From positions 4,836,001 to 4,900,000 of the forward strand of contig NZ_CP046973.1 in assembly GCF_009792235.1 (NCBI RefSeq): a DNA stretch of 64,000 bases, given 5' to 3'. Of this stretch, positions 1-8,964 are shown piece after piece. Origin of the DNA: Microcystis aeruginosa FD4. Its GTDB lineage: Bacteria; Cyanobacteriota; Cyanobacteriia; Cyanobacteriales; Microcystaceae. The stretch's first letter is position 1. Every line of letters begins with the position of its first letter. The notes under the pieces were generated by a model. The model did not search any database, was not told where the DNA came from, and saw only the letters and a program-made list of their open reading frames with translations. Made by a program: the position numbers and the translations under genes.

Positions 1-169
1 GCAATATCAATTAATTGTAAAATTAGGTAGGCGATAATATAGCTATAGATTTGTATCCGAATTCCCTTTTCATTTTTGGTGATGAGGTTGTCAAGTTTAA
101 GCTGTATTTTCAAGAACTTCCACAGAGTTCTATCTGCCATCTTTGTCGGTACATTTCCCCGACTTCTTC
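1..169 (-). pseudogene. IS4-type DDE transposase C-terminal fragment
   Basis: Translated on the minus strand, this stretch gives a YRQRWQIEL motif and then, after a one-base frame change near 115, WKFLKIQLKLDNLITKNEKG and a hydrophobic tail that runs off the window edge. The Y-x-x-R-W-x-I-E block is the conserved C-terminal (YREK-like) region of IS4-superfamily transposases. It is fused without a break to the TnpB fragment at 170-493, so one IS remnant was inserted into or joined to another. The reading frame is broken, so it is not functional as seen; the rest lies outside the window. Confidence 0.6.
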
Positions 170-493
170 AGATGTTTGATGTTTTTTCCTAAAGTTAGGA
201 TACTTAGTACGACCAGCAAAGAAGTTAGTAAAAGCTGTTTGTAAATGTCTTAACCCTTGTGGTAAAGGTACACAACTAACTTCGTTTAAAAAGTCTAATT
301 CTTCTTGCTTTTTCCAATCGGTTAGCATTGAAGAAGTTTCAGTATATCCTACTCTTTCTTGTCTTTCGTACCATGCTTGTGTTCTGGTATGGAGAGCTTT
401 ATTGTCAACTAATCTTACACAGCCCAAAGTGCGCCGCAATAGGGACTCTTGTTCTGGTGTGGGGTAAAATCGGTAAGAATAGGCTTTTTCCAT
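170..493 (-). pseudogene. TnpB (IS200/IS605 OrfB) N-terminal fragment
   Basis: The first ~108 residues match the N-terminal domain of IS200/IS605-family TnpB (YSYRFYPTPEQESLLRRTLG, then NKALHTRTQAWYERQ and TKYPNFRKKH). The RuvC-like catalytic domain and zinc finger are absent because the frame passes directly into an IS4-type transposase remnant. The start ATG at 493 follows a putative left end with a hairpin. This is a truncated, presumably inactive accessory-nuclease gene. No tnpA partner is visible in the window. Confidence 0.8.
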
Positions 494-539
494 GTCTCAC
501 ATTTTAGCGTATATTTCGTAAATGTGTTAATATTTAACA

Positions 540-572
540 GTAAAGCCGTCGTTCTACGACGGGGTTTCAGAC
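540..572. repeat. IS200/IS605 left-end hairpin
   Basis: CCGTCG (546-551) and CGACGG (557-562) form a perfect 6-bp stem around TTCTA, with a G/C-rich flank. It lies just upstream of the truncated tnpB on the minus strand, where single-strand transposases recognise subterminal palindromes. The putative element edge near 572 is only about 12 nt from the PPIase start codon at 584. Confidence 0.6.
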
Positions 573-583
573 CAAAATTTTCG

Positions 584-1345
584 ATGAGTTCAATTATTGA
601 AATCGGCGACCAAAAAATTAGCGAGTCAGAGGTCTTGCCTCTTTTGGCAAAATATGGTATGTTGCCGCAGTTAATCCGGGAAGTAATTGTCGAGCAAGCG
701 ATCGCCAATATCACCTGCAATCCCGAAGAAAGAAACGCCGCCTATTCCCGTTTCTATCAAAATAATCAAATTGCCAACGAGGAACAAATGAAATCTTGGT
801 TACAACAAAACGGGATGGATTCCGAGCAACTAGAATATCTAATTCTTCGGGACATTAAATTGGAAAAATTTAAACAGGAGACTTGGGATAACAAAGTAGA
901 ATCCTACTTCTTGCAAGTCAAAAATCAATTGGATAAGGTGGTTTATTCGCTGATTCGGACAAAAAATATCGGCATTGCCCAAGAACTATTTTTCCGGATA
1001 CAGGATCGAGAAAATAGCTTCGCTGAACTAGCCAAAAAATACTCCCAAGGATCAGAAGCGGAAACCGGAGGACTAATCGGACCGGTGGAACTGAGCTCCC
1101 CCCATCCCCAGATTGGGCAAATTCTCAAAGCCAGTAAACCGGGGCAACTGTGGCCACCGACGCAAGTGGGAGAATGGGTCGTGATTGTCCGGTTAGAAAA
1201 ATATTTATCCTCTGAACTGGATCCTCCCACCCGTCAACGCTTACGCAATGATTTATTCCAACAATGGTTAATGACTCAAATGCAAACAGTCAAATTGATC
1301 TCCGAATCAACCCCAGTCAATAGCGCGGAGGTATCGGTTATATAG
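584..1345 (+). CDS. Parvulin-type peptidylprolyl isomerase of a type I secretion cluster
   Basis: A 253-residue protein when started at ATG 584 (MSSIIEIGDQKI); the upstream in-frame extension to 449 is IS-derived and was rejected. The N-terminal half is helical and SurA-like. A parvulin (PpiC) domain follows at about residues 115-205, with the family signature around FAELAKKYSQGSEAETGGLIG and PGQLWPP. There is no signal peptide. The gene sits 74 bp upstream of a HlyB-like transporter and a HlyD-like adaptor, which suggests a role in folding or presenting the exported substrate (inference). The IS end 12 nt upstream leaves no clear Shine-Dalgarno, so expression may be altered. Confidence 0.85.
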   Translation: MSSIIEIGDQKISESEVLPLLAKYGMLPQLIREVIVEQAIANITCNPEERNAAYSRFYQNNQIANEEQMKSWLQQNGMDSEQLEYLILRDIKLEKFKQETWDNKVESYFLQVKNQLDKVVYSLIRTKNIGIAQELFFRIQDRENSFAELAKKYSQGSEAETGGLIGPVELSSPHPQIGQILKASKPGQLWPPTQVGEWVVIVRLEKYLSSELDPPTRQRLRNDLFQQWLMTQMQTVKLISESTPVNSAEVSVI

Positions 1346-1419
1346 CATTCCTTGGAAAACCAGGGTACCCGGTCTTTTCGCCCAATTATTTGCCAACTTA
1401 GTCAATTTTCACCTAGCTA

Positions 1420-4389
1420 ATGAGTTATACCACTTTAGATTTTACCGCCTTTCTGGAGACTGTACAGCCCTTTGATTGCCTGCCCGTCGAGGTTAGACGT
1501 TCCCTCGGTCAGAAATTACAACCCTTTCGCTATGAGATGGGCAATGCCATCCTCAAGTGCGACCGCTTACCCTCTCACCTCGTCCTTCTCTACGAGGGAG
1601 AGGCCAGACTTTTGGGTTACGATGCTAGGGTTAACAATCCGCTGCCGGTCACTTTGGCTAAATTGCAGCCGGGGGATTTATTCGGGTGGATCAGTCTCCT
1701 GCGCGCTACCCCCTGTGAAACGGTGATTGCTTCTTCGGAATTCACTATCTGTTTAACCTTAAAAGAAGAGGATTTTTGGTCTTTAATCAATAATTACCAA
1801 GAATTTAAGCAGTATTTCTTTGAACAAACTTCGATCGCCGAAGTTTATGCCCTCCTAGGCTCCTATCTTAATCAACAGGCCTGGGGTGGGGGGGACCTGA
1901 AAGAAATTGCTCAGGCTCTTTTAAACAAAGCTTGTGTGTCCTACGACCAGATTAACGATGATTATCTCTGGTTAGTCAGCGAAAATACTGATAATTATCC
2001 TATCGGCACAGTTATCACCCAGAATAATCTGACTAACACCCGCTTATTAGGTCTTTCCTCCGCTCAGTTAGACGAATTCTTGACAGTTGCAACCGAAGCG
2101 GCCGCGGAAACAGAAATGGATGATATCTGGGAAACCCAAGTTATTAAGGGAAATAAACCCACCCAAGTCATCGATATCCCCCAGGGAAAAATAAGCGACA
2201 TCACCAGCGATCTCCCCGTTGAAAAAACTGTCCAGAAAAACCGCAAGTCATATCCGTTTTTCGGGGGAAAAACGGAATTAGAGGCGGTGAGTGCCTGTTT
2301 TCAGATGCTCTGCAAACATTTTAATATCCCCTTTCGCAAGGACGTGATCCAACGCATCCTAGCCGATCAATTGCAAAGAACCGGCAGCCTTTCCCTGCCC
2401 CTGTGTGGGGCTGTGGCCGAGGTAGTGGGACTCCATAGCCAATTAGTGCCTTTACCTGCTTCTTCCTTGCCCAATATCAACCCTCCTGCCCTAATTCGCT
2501 GGCAAGACAGCATCGTTATCCTCTACGAAATTAATCAACGGGAAACCACGATCGCTGTTCCCCAAAGGGGGATAATTAAACGCAAAACCAGCGAATTTCT
2601 GGAATCTTGGGGCGAAAAAGGGGAAGTGATTCTGCTCAAACCCACCAAACACACCCAGCAACAGCGTTTTGGCCTATCATGGTTTTGGCCTTCTGTCAAG
2701 AAACATAAACGAGTCTTAACAGAAGTTTTTATTGCTTCTTTCTTCGTGCAGTTATTTGCCCTGGCCAATCCCTTGATGATTCAGGTGATCATCGATAAAG
2801 TGATCGTGCAGAATAGCCCGGAAACCCTGAACACCCTAGGGGTTTTCCTGTTAGTAATTGCCGTTTTTGAGGGAATTTTAACCTTTTTGAGGACTTCCCT
2901 CTTTGTCGATACCACTAACCGCATCGACATGACCCTCGGTTCAGAAATTATCGATCACCTGCTGCGCTTACCCCTGAAATACTTTGAACGGCGACCCGTG
3001 GGGGAAATTTCGACAAGAATCAACGAATTAGAGAATATTCGGCAATTTTTAACGGGTACAGCCCTAACGGTGGTGTTAGATGCCATTTTCTCGGTTATCT
3101 ACATCGTGGTTATGTTGATCTATAGCCCGATTCTAACCTTCTGGGCCCTGGGAGTCGTGCCGATTTTAGTTCTCTCCACAGCCATTTTCGCACCGATCGT
3201 GCGGCGACAACTGCGAGCAAAAGCCGAACGAAACGCCGAAACCCAATCCTATCTAGTGGAGGTGATGACGGGAATTCAAACAGTAAAAGCACAGAATATC
3301 GAATTGCGTTCCCGTTGGCAGTGGCAAGAACGTTATGCACGCTATGTGGCCGAAGGTTTTCAAACGGTAATGACCTCAACTTTGGCCGGTTCCTTTAGTC
3401 ACTTCTTCAACCAATTATCAGGTTTATTGGTGCTGTGGGTGGGAGCAGCCCTAGTTTTAGACGGAAAACTCACTCTTGGTCAATTAATCGCCTTCCGGAT
3501 TATCGCTTCCTACGTTACCTCGCCGATTCTGCGTTTGACCCAACTCTGGCAAAACTTCCAAGAAACCGGCTTATCGCTGGAAAGATTGGCCGATATCGTC
3601 GATACTCCCCAAGAAGCGGAACTCGATCGCCAAAACATCCCCATGCCCTTAATTAAAGGTAATGTCACCTACGAAAACCTCGCTTTCCGCTTCAATCCCC
3701 ACGGCCCCCTGCAACTATACAACGTCAACTTAGAATTCCCCGCCGGTACTTTTGTCGCTTTGGTGGGAGAAAGTGGCGCGGGGAAAAGTACCATTACTAA
3801 ACTATTAGCCCGTCTCTATGAACCAGAATCGGGACGGATTCTCATCGATGGCTATGATATCAACAAAGTGGAACTCTATTCCCTGCGTCGTCAAATCGGC
3901 ATGGTTCCCCAAGAAACCCTATTATTTGACGGTACGGTACAGGAAAATATCGCCCTGACTAACCCCGATGCGACTGTGGAGGAAATTGTCTCGGCAGCGA
4001 AAGCAGCCGCGGCCCACGAATTTATTATGACCCTACCCAATGGCTATAATACCCGCGTCGGTGAACGGGGGGCATCCCTATCGGGGGGACAAAGACAACG
4101 GGTTGCGATCGCTCGTTCCGTCCTGCAAAGACCGCAAATTCTCATTCTTGATGAGGCCACCAGCGCCCTCGACTATAACACCGAACGGGAAGTGTGCATC
4201 AATCTCAAACAAGCTTTTAAGGATCATACGGTCTTCTTTATTACCCATCGTTTAGCTTCGATCAAATCCGCCGATATTATTGTCATGATGGATAAAGGGA
4301 CAGTAGCGGAGGAAGGCACCCACGAGGAATTAATGGCCAAAAAAGGCCTTTACTATACTCTCTATAAACAACAGGATTCGCAAATCTAG
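1420..4389 (+). CDS. Type I secretion ABC transporter (HlyB-like) with N-terminal cNMP-binding domain
   Basis: This 989-residue protein has a cyclic-nucleotide-binding-like beta-roll (about 10-130), a linker, a C39-like peptidase domain (about 280-410), a six-helix ABC exporter membrane domain (about 440-720) and a C-terminal ATPase. Walker A is GESGAGKST near 787, the ABC signature LSGGQRQ near 887, and Walker B ILILDEATSALD follows. A cNMP-like module at the front of a type I exporter recurs in cyanobacteria. The C39 segment (ELEAVSACFQMLC) may be a non-catalytic substrate-docking domain, because the classical QxxxxDCG pattern is not clear. It probably energises export with the adaptor at 4564; no outer-membrane TolC or RTX substrate is present here. 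Confidence 0.92.
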   Translation: MSYTTLDFTAFLETVQPFDCLPVEVRRSLGQKLQPFRYEMGNAILKCDRLPSHLVLLYEGEARLLGYDARVNNPLPVTLAKLQPGDLFGWISLLRATPCETVIASSEFTICLTLKEEDFWSLINNYQEFKQYFFEQTSIAEVYALLGSYLNQQAWGGGDLKEIAQALLNKACVSYDQINDDYLWLVSENTDNYPIGTVITQNNLTNTRLLGLSSAQLDEFLTVATEAAAETEMDDIWETQVIKGNKPTQVIDIPQGKISDITSDLPVEKTVQKNRKSYPFFGGKTELEAVSACFQMLCKHFNIPFRKDVIQRILADQLQRTGSLSLPLCGAVAEVVGLHSQLVPLPASSLPNINPPALIRWQDSIVILYEINQRETTIAVPQRGIIKRKTSEFLESWGEKGEVILLKPTKHTQQQRFGLSWFWPSVKKHKRVLTEVFIASFFVQLFALANPLMIQVIIDKVIVQNSPETLNTLGVFLLVIAVFEGILTFLRTSLFVDTTNRIDMTLGSEIIDHLLRLPLKYFERRPVGEISTRINELENIRQFLTGTALTVVLDAIFSVIYIVVMLIYSPILTFWALGVVPILVLSTAIFAPIVRRQLRAKAERNAETQSYLVEVMTGIQTVKAQNIELRSRWQWQERYARYVAEGFQTVMTSTLAGSFSHFFNQLSGLLVLWVGAALVLDGKLTLGQLIAFRIIASYVTSPILRLTQLWQNFQETGLSLERLADIVDTPQEAELDRQNIPMPLIKGNVTYENLAFRFNPHGPLQLYNVNLEFPAGTFVALVGESGAGKSTITKLLARLYEPESGRILIDGYDINKVELYSLRRQIGMVPQETLLFDGTVQENIALTNPDATVEEIVSAAKAAAAHEFIMTLPNGYNTRVGERGASLSGGQRQRVAIARSVLQRPQILILDEATSALDYNTEREVCINLKQAFKDHTVFFITHRLASIKSADIIVMMDKGTVAEEGTHEELMAKKGLYYTLYKQQDSQI

Positions 4390-4399
4390 TCAGTCAGGG

Positions 4400-4520
4400 A
4401 ACAGGGATTAGGGGATAGGGGATAGGGAAATGGGGAAATGGGGAAATGGGGAAGTTTCAACTAATACCCCAAAACCCCAACACCCCACACCCCACACCCC
4501 ACACCCCACACCCTACACCC
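4400..4520. repeat. Low-complexity tandem repeats (GGGGAAAT and CCCCACA units)
   Basis: Between the ABC transporter and the adaptor lie consecutive GGGAAAT/GGGGATA-type units followed by about seven CCCCACA-type units. Similar CCCCACACC runs recur near 7326-7350. G-rich and C-rich arms lie in one spacer and could fold back on each other in the transcript. No promoter is evident, and a Shine-Dalgarno (AGGAGA, ~4552) precedes the next start. Confidence 0.8.
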
Positions 4521-4563
4521 ACGAAAAACTTTTTCAGCAAACCCTAAATATAGGAGAATCTCC

Positions 4564-6333
4564 ATGAACGGTAATTCTAACAACGGTCAAAAGGGCAACG
4601 GCAATGGTAAAAGCGATGAACTGACCCAAGCGGGTAAAAACGTGGCTACTACCACGAAAAATAAAAGTATTACCCCTTCTTTACCCACTTTCAGCCCACC
4701 AGAACAATCGGTGATCCTGAAACAATCGCCCATTTGGTCGCGGACGATTATCTGGACATTAATGAGTGTCACCACTGCCGCTTTAATTTGGTCAGCGCTC
4801 GCCAAAATCGAGCAGGTGGTCGGCGCTCAAGGACAACTTAAACCCCAGGGGAAAGTGCAAGAAGTACAAGCACCGGTGAATGGGGTAGTACAGGAAGTTA
4901 AAGTTAAAGACGGCGATCGAGTTAACAAAGATGATGTACTGGTTTTAATGGATTCTAGTGCCTCGCAAGTGCAGTTAGAATCCTTGAAAAAAATTCGCGC
5001 CACTGCCGAGAAGGAAAATCAATTCTATCGTCTCTTAATGGCGCAGGATCTGACACCGGCACAAGTGGAGAGTTCGATCGCTCAATTAAAATTACCGAGC
5101 GAAATCGCCGATTTAGCCCGTAATCGTGCCGCTTTGGTGGCAGAAAATCAACTTTATCAAGCACAGGTCAGTGAAGGTGCTTCTAGCTCTGCTTTAGAAG
5201 GGGAGCAATTAGCCCGTTTAGAGGCTGCCCGACGGGAGGCCAATTCTCGACAAGCGGCCGCTAGATTGGAAATGGAACAATTAGAAAAACAATTGAACCA
5301 AACCAAGGTACAGTTGGCCGATGCCCGCTCGCAATTAATCAAAGATCGCTTAGTCTTAGAAGAAATTAAAACTCGTAATGCCAATTCGATGAAGCAGGGC
5401 CAAGAAAGCTTGGATATCGAGCGTAATATTCTTAACGATATTGAACCCTTGGGAGAAGAAGGAGCGATCGCCCGTTATCAGATTAATAAACAAAAACAAT
5501 CGGTAACTGATCGCCAGAAGGAACTGCAGCAGCAAGAGGCTAACGGCAAAATCGATCGAGAAAAACAGGAGAAAGAAGTACAAACCCGCATCGCCGAAAT
5601 TTCCCGTTTGGAACAGGAAGAAAAGCGTTATTCGGTGTTGATCTCCCAAGCGGGAGAAAAGCTGATTAATACCACAGTAATCACCGAAAAAGATGTGCGC
5701 GATAAAATGGCGGACAATCAGAAACGGATCGCTGAAATCGATAGTCAGATCAGTCGTATTATCATTGATAATAACAAGCGCATTGCCGAACTAGACAGTC
5801 AAATTAGTCAAGCACAACAGACGATTAAATATCAAAAAATTACCGCCCCGATTGATGGTGTGGTCTTTGATCTCAAGGCGCGGCCCGGATTTGTTCCCCA
5901 ACCGAGTCAAGCGGAAGCATTATTAAAAATTGTTCCCGATGGCTGTCCCACCCAGGTCAAAGATGCTGCTAAAGGTTGTTTAGTGGCCGAGGTGGACGTG
6001 ACTAACCAAGACATCGGTTTTGTGCGCGTGGGACAAAAGGCCGATATTCGCATTGATTCCTTTTCCTACAGTGAATACGGCGATATCAAGGGAGAAGTAA
6101 TCTCGATCGGTTCCGATGCTTTACCCCCCGACGAAACTCACCGTTTTTATCGGTTCCCCGTCCGGGTAAGCTTGAACAGTCAAGAGTTAGTTTTGAAAGA
6201 TAAATCCACTCTGCCGCTGCAATCGGGGATGTCTGTGAGTGTTAACATCAAAGTCAATGAAAATCGCACTGTTTTGAGCTTATTTACCGATATGTTCAAT
6301 AAACAGGTGGATACTCTCAAACAAGTCCGTTAA
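4564..6333 (+). CDS. HlyD-family membrane fusion protein (type I secretion adaptor)
   Basis: A 589-residue protein. An N-terminal, Asn/Gly/Lys-rich cytosolic stretch is followed by one membrane helix (about 58-80). A lipoyl/barrel-sandwich half follows (GKVQEVQAPVNGVVQEVKVKDG). A long coiled coil covers about 140-425, and the second barrel half (KITAPIDGVVFDLKARPG) and beta-barrel lead to the C-terminus. This is the standard layout of the periplasmic adaptor joining a type I ABC exporter to an outer-membrane channel. AGGAGA precedes the ATG. It is likely in an operon with 584-4389. The stop overlaps convergent hisA by 4 bp. Confidence 0.92.
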   Translation: MNGNSNNGQKGNGNGKSDELTQAGKNVATTTKNKSITPSLPTFSPPEQSVILKQSPIWSRTIIWTLMSVTTAALIWSALAKIEQVVGAQGQLKPQGKVQEVQAPVNGVVQEVKVKDGDRVNKDDVLVLMDSSASQVQLESLKKIRATAEKENQFYRLLMAQDLTPAQVESSIAQLKLPSEIADLARNRAALVAENQLYQAQVSEGASSSALEGEQLARLEAARREANSRQAAARLEMEQLEKQLNQTKVQLADARSQLIKDRLVLEEIKTRNANSMKQGQESLDIERNILNDIEPLGEEGAIARYQINKQKQSVTDRQKELQQQEANGKIDREKQEKEVQTRIAEISRLEQEEKRYSVLISQAGEKLINTTVITEKDVRDKMADNQKRIAEIDSQISRIIIDNNKRIAELDSQISQAQQTIKYQKITAPIDGVVFDLKARPGFVPQPSQAEALLKIVPDGCPTQVKDAAKGCLVAEVDVTNQDIGFVRVGQKADIRIDSFSYSEYGDIKGEVISIGSDALPPDETHRFYRFPVRVSLNSQELVLKDKSTLPLQSGMSVSVNIKVNENRTVLSLFTDMFNKQVDTLKQVR

Positions 6334-7091
6334 GCGAAAAAATTCGGGGGTAGATCCTGCCAACGGCCTGATCCGATCGCACTAATCGCTTCCGAGAGGT
6401 TAACTGCACCGGTATAAAGAGCGCGGCCCACGATTACTCCCGTTACTCCCAAAGGTTCCAAAGACAATAAACTCAGTAAGTCCGTCAGGGAACTAATACC
6501 CCCGGAGGCGATCACGGGAATTTCGACGGATTCGGCTAATTCTCGCAAAGCCGCCAGATTAGGGCCAGAAAGCGTGCCATCTCGATGAATATCAGTGTAG
6601 ATAATCGTGCTGGCTCCTCTTTTTGCCATATCTTGTCCGAGTGCGATCGCATCTACTGCGGAAGTTTCTAACCAACCCCTGGTGGCAACTTTGCCATCGC
6701 GAGCATCAATACCGACAATTATTTGCCCCGGAAAGCTTTGACAAAGTTCGCTGACTAATTTGGGCTTTTCTACGGCTACTGTCCCTACAATCGCCTTTTC
6801 TACCCCGATTTTTAGGAGATTACTCACCGTTTCTACATCCCGCAGTCCACCCCCCACCTGTACGGGAATGGCAATATCATTAAGAATTGTTTCAATAGTT
6901 GACAAATTAACCGATTTACCCTCTTTGGCTCCATCCAAATCAACTAAATGTAATCTGGTTGCCCCCTGATTGACCCATTCTCGCGCCACTATTGCGGGAT
7001 TATCGTTAAAAACCTGCGATTGTTGGTAATCTCCCTGATAAAGTCGCACACATTTGCCATCGAGAATATCAATAGCGGGAATAACTTCCAT
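6330..7091 (-). CDS. hisA: Phosphoribosylformimino-5-aminoimidazole carboxamide ribotide isomerase (HisA)
   Basis: A 253-residue TIM barrel catalysing the fourth step of histidine synthesis, the Amadori rearrangement of ProFAR to PRFAR. The N-terminal strand MEVIPAIDILDGKCVRLYQG holds the catalytic Asp (D8). VGGGLRD and VGIDARDGKVATRGW, the second Asp region IIYTDIHRDGTLSGPN, and the phosphate-binding GGISS and GVIVGRALY segments are all present. Length is normal for the family. It is a single cytosolic gene, convergent with and overlapping the HlyD gene by 4 bp. Confidence 0.97.
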   Translation of the reverse strand: MEVIPAIDILDGKCVRLYQGDYQQSQVFNDNPAIVAREWVNQGATRLHLVDLDGAKEGKSVNLSTIETILNDIAIPVQVGGGLRDVETVSNLLKIGVEKAIVGTVAVEKPKLVSELCQSFPGQIIVGIDARDGKVATRGWLETSAVDAIALGQDMAKRGASTIIYTDIHRDGTLSGPNLAALRELAESVEIPVIASGGISSLTDLLSLLSLEPLGVTGVIVGRALYTGAVNLSEAISAIGSGRWQDLPPNFFA

Positions 7092-7531
7092 GTTTTTCTC
7101 AATATCTAACTAAAGAGCGTTTTTTATTATATAGTACCAGCCTTGTCAGTTATCAGTTATCAGTTATCAGTTATCAGTTATCAGTTTTGAGTCTGAGAGG
7201 GGAACAATCCCTCTCAACGCATTGTCCACAAAGGTTTTAAAGTGCCAGCCATTGCGGGGAGCGGGGGGAAAATCCCTGGACTTTTTCCCTGAAAATTAGG
7301 TAGTTGACCACCTGAAAATCGATAAAACCCCACACCCCACACCCCACACCCGGCCCCCAGGAAAAGCTTTTTGCCGCAAACCCTATGGATTAAGTGTGCA
7401 TCATCAAATGGCAGTAACAGTGCTGTCTTTTCACTGATTACTGTTTATTGATCACTGATTACTGATTATCGATTCCTAGGAGAAAAAATTCTTCTAGAAT
7501 GATAAGTACATATACGAGAGGAATTATACTC
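7092..7531. other. Intergenic region with ATCAGTT heptamer array
   Basis: About 440 bp between divergently oriented hisA and the LuxR-type gene. Five to six tandem ATCAGTT heptamers lie at 7145-7186, and short CCCCACA units near 7326-7350. Degenerate TTACTGATTACTG-type units follow at 7435-7470. No ORF is credible. Promoters for both flanking genes must lie here, but I could not assign boxes confidently. Confidence 0.7.
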
Positions 7532-7813
7532 ATGTCTGCTGGGAAGTTTCAAACAGCCGCTTCATTATCCGATCGAGAGCTAGAAATACTCGATTTAGTG
7601 GCTAATGGTTTAACCAATCAAGAAATCTCGGAAAAGCTAGAGATTAGTAAGCGTACCGTTGATAATCATATTAGTAATATCTTGACAAAAACAAAAACCG
7701 ATAATCGGGTGGAATTGGTGCGTTGGGCATTGCATTGGGGTAAAGTTTGTCTTGATGATATTAATTGTTGTATCCTTCCTTCCCCGGTGCCGACCGATGA
7801 TCAGGTTTCCTAA
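7532..7813 (+). CDS. pedR: LuxR/GerE-type DNA-binding regulator, PedR-like
   Basis: About 93 residues from ATG 7532, chosen because GAGAGG precedes it; ATG 7499 would add 11 residues. Nearly the whole protein is a GerE helix-turn-helix (LSDRELEILDLVANGLTNQEI, then KRTVDNHISNILTKT). There is no receiver domain. The tail GKVCLDDINCC holds cysteines. This matches the small cyanobacterial LuxR protein PedR (Ycf29-like), whose DNA binding is redox-controlled through thioredoxin. The symbol is given from family resemblance and remains unproven. The last bases overlap the start of the next gene. Confidence 0.7.
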   Translation: MSAGKFQTAASLSDRELEILDLVANGLTNQEISEKLEISKRTVDNHISNILTKTKTDNRVELVRWALHWGKVCLDDINCCILPSPVPTDDQVS

Positions 7814-8348
7814 ACTTCTGGGACTTTTGCTTGCGGTTAATATCATCAGTCTGGGGGGATGTAGTGATGCGGGTTTTGTCACCCCTCCCCAACAGCTTTT
7901 AGGAAATACTTTAAATACCCCTTCCTCGGAAGATAATCCCCGTTTTAACTACGATGGTCGTTATCTGGTTTTTGCCTCCGATCGCAGGGGTCAACGAACG
8001 ATTTATTTATTCGATCGAGTGGCTAATCGTTTAGTTCCCCTACCGGGGTTAAATCAAGCAAAAACCTATCAAGATCAACCGGATATTAGTGCCGATGGTC
8101 GTTATATTGTTTATGTGTCGGAACAGTCCGGTAAACCCGATATATATATTTATGATCGACAAACTCTGCAAGCAAAAAATCTCACCGAAAATATTTTAGG
8201 AGAAGTGCGTCGTCCGACGATTAGTGGGAACGGTCGTTTTATTGCTTTTGAAAGTAATCGTTTTGGTCAATGGAATCTGGAAATATTCGATCGAGGTGGC
8301 GAAATTTCTCCTTCTTTACCCCCGCTCAATTCTTCCCCGTCCCGATAG
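7797..8348 (+). CDS. TolB-like beta-propeller lipoprotein
   Basis: About 183 residues from ATG 7797, chosen because it gives a proper lipoprotein signal peptide: MIRFPKLLGLLLAVNII, then a LGGC lipobox. Repeated blades resemble TolB/WD40-like PD40 units (NPRFNYDGRYLVFASDRRGQ, QPDISADGRYIVYVSEQSGK, RPTISGNGRFIAFESNRFGQ), each with an FxSxR-type ending. It is probably an envelope-anchored small propeller of unknown partner. The start overlaps the regulator upstream by 17 bp, so the two are likely co-transcribed. The C-terminal tail (SLPPLNSSPSR) looks low-complexity, so the original end may be lost. Confidence 0.75.
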   Translation: MIRFPKLLGLLLAVNIISLGGCSDAGFVTPPQQLLGNTLNTPSSEDNPRFNYDGRYLVFASDRRGQRTIYLFDRVANRLVPLPGLNQAKTYQDQPDISADGRYIVYVSEQSGKPDIYIYDRQTLQAKNLTENILGEVRRPTISGNGRFIAFESNRFGQWNLEIFDRGGEISPSLPPLNSSPSR

Positions 8349-8437
8349 TATTGGGGGAGAAGGGAGAAGGGTCTGGGGAGACCACTTCGTGCGCGTTGCG
8401 GGGGAGATGGGAGAGGAGAATAAATAAAAATAATCTC

Positions 8438-8578
8438 CTGAATGAAGGAGGGGCCGCTTTTATGGCTGACGGTTATGCCAGAGCGAGGCAAGGATTTGGA
8501 GTTTGTATTGGACTGGGTGGGCCAGGTGTGACCAATAGGGTGACGGCGATCGCATCCGTACTGACCGATACCGACTAG
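8438..8578 (+). pseudogene. Thiamine-pyrophosphate enzyme fragment
   Basis: Frame +2 reads LNEGGAAFMADGYARARQGF, then GVCIGLGGPGVTNRVTAIAS and a stop. This is the N-terminal PYR domain signature of acetolactate-synthase-type TPP enzymes (HEGGAAFMADGYAR, then SGPGxTNxxTGIA). Only about 47 codons survive, with no start and no TPP-binding C-terminal domain, so it is a decayed scrap. Confidence 0.75.
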
Positions 8579-8620
8579 GGGGCGAAATTACAACCACAAG
8601 GCACATCCCTGGCAATAAGG

Positions 8621-8643
8621 TGTATAAGTTCATTTTGCTCACA
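8621..8643 (+). promoter_or_regulatory. Conserved 23-nt motif, copy 1 (upstream of GMC oxidoreductase)
   Basis: TGTATAAGTTCATTTT then GCTCACA, plus strand, about 320 nt before the GMC start at 8965. It matches six other sites (18900, 19098, 24536, 24675, 26562, 26703), all directed toward gene starts. The rest of 8579-8964 shows no ORF or other clear element. Confidence 0.55.
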
Positions 8644-8964
8644 ACTATAGGATAATTAGCAAGAAAAAGGGCTCTTCGGTTTGCGTTATGCAATGGACAG
8701 GGGTTATAAGCGATGGAACCCTTATATAGAAAGGCATTTAGCGATTTTTTCCAATTGTTTTTGCTCTAGAGCGAACTAATCAATTAAATATCTTGCCAAA
8801 TAAGGATTTAGTCCATTTATGCCCCCCTATCGAACCATACCAAGTAACGAAGAACCAGAAAAAGTTGCGGACATAGATAATGTCCCAGAATGAGTCCAGT
8901 CATTTCATTATTTAATGCCTCTGGCTATTTGATACCCCCTACAAGTTTACTTTGGAGAAATTTT

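Noticed and set aside
8890..8964. Upstream start of the GMC gene
   Set aside because: ATG 8890 has no Shine-Dalgarno; ATG 8965 has GGAGA at the right distance.
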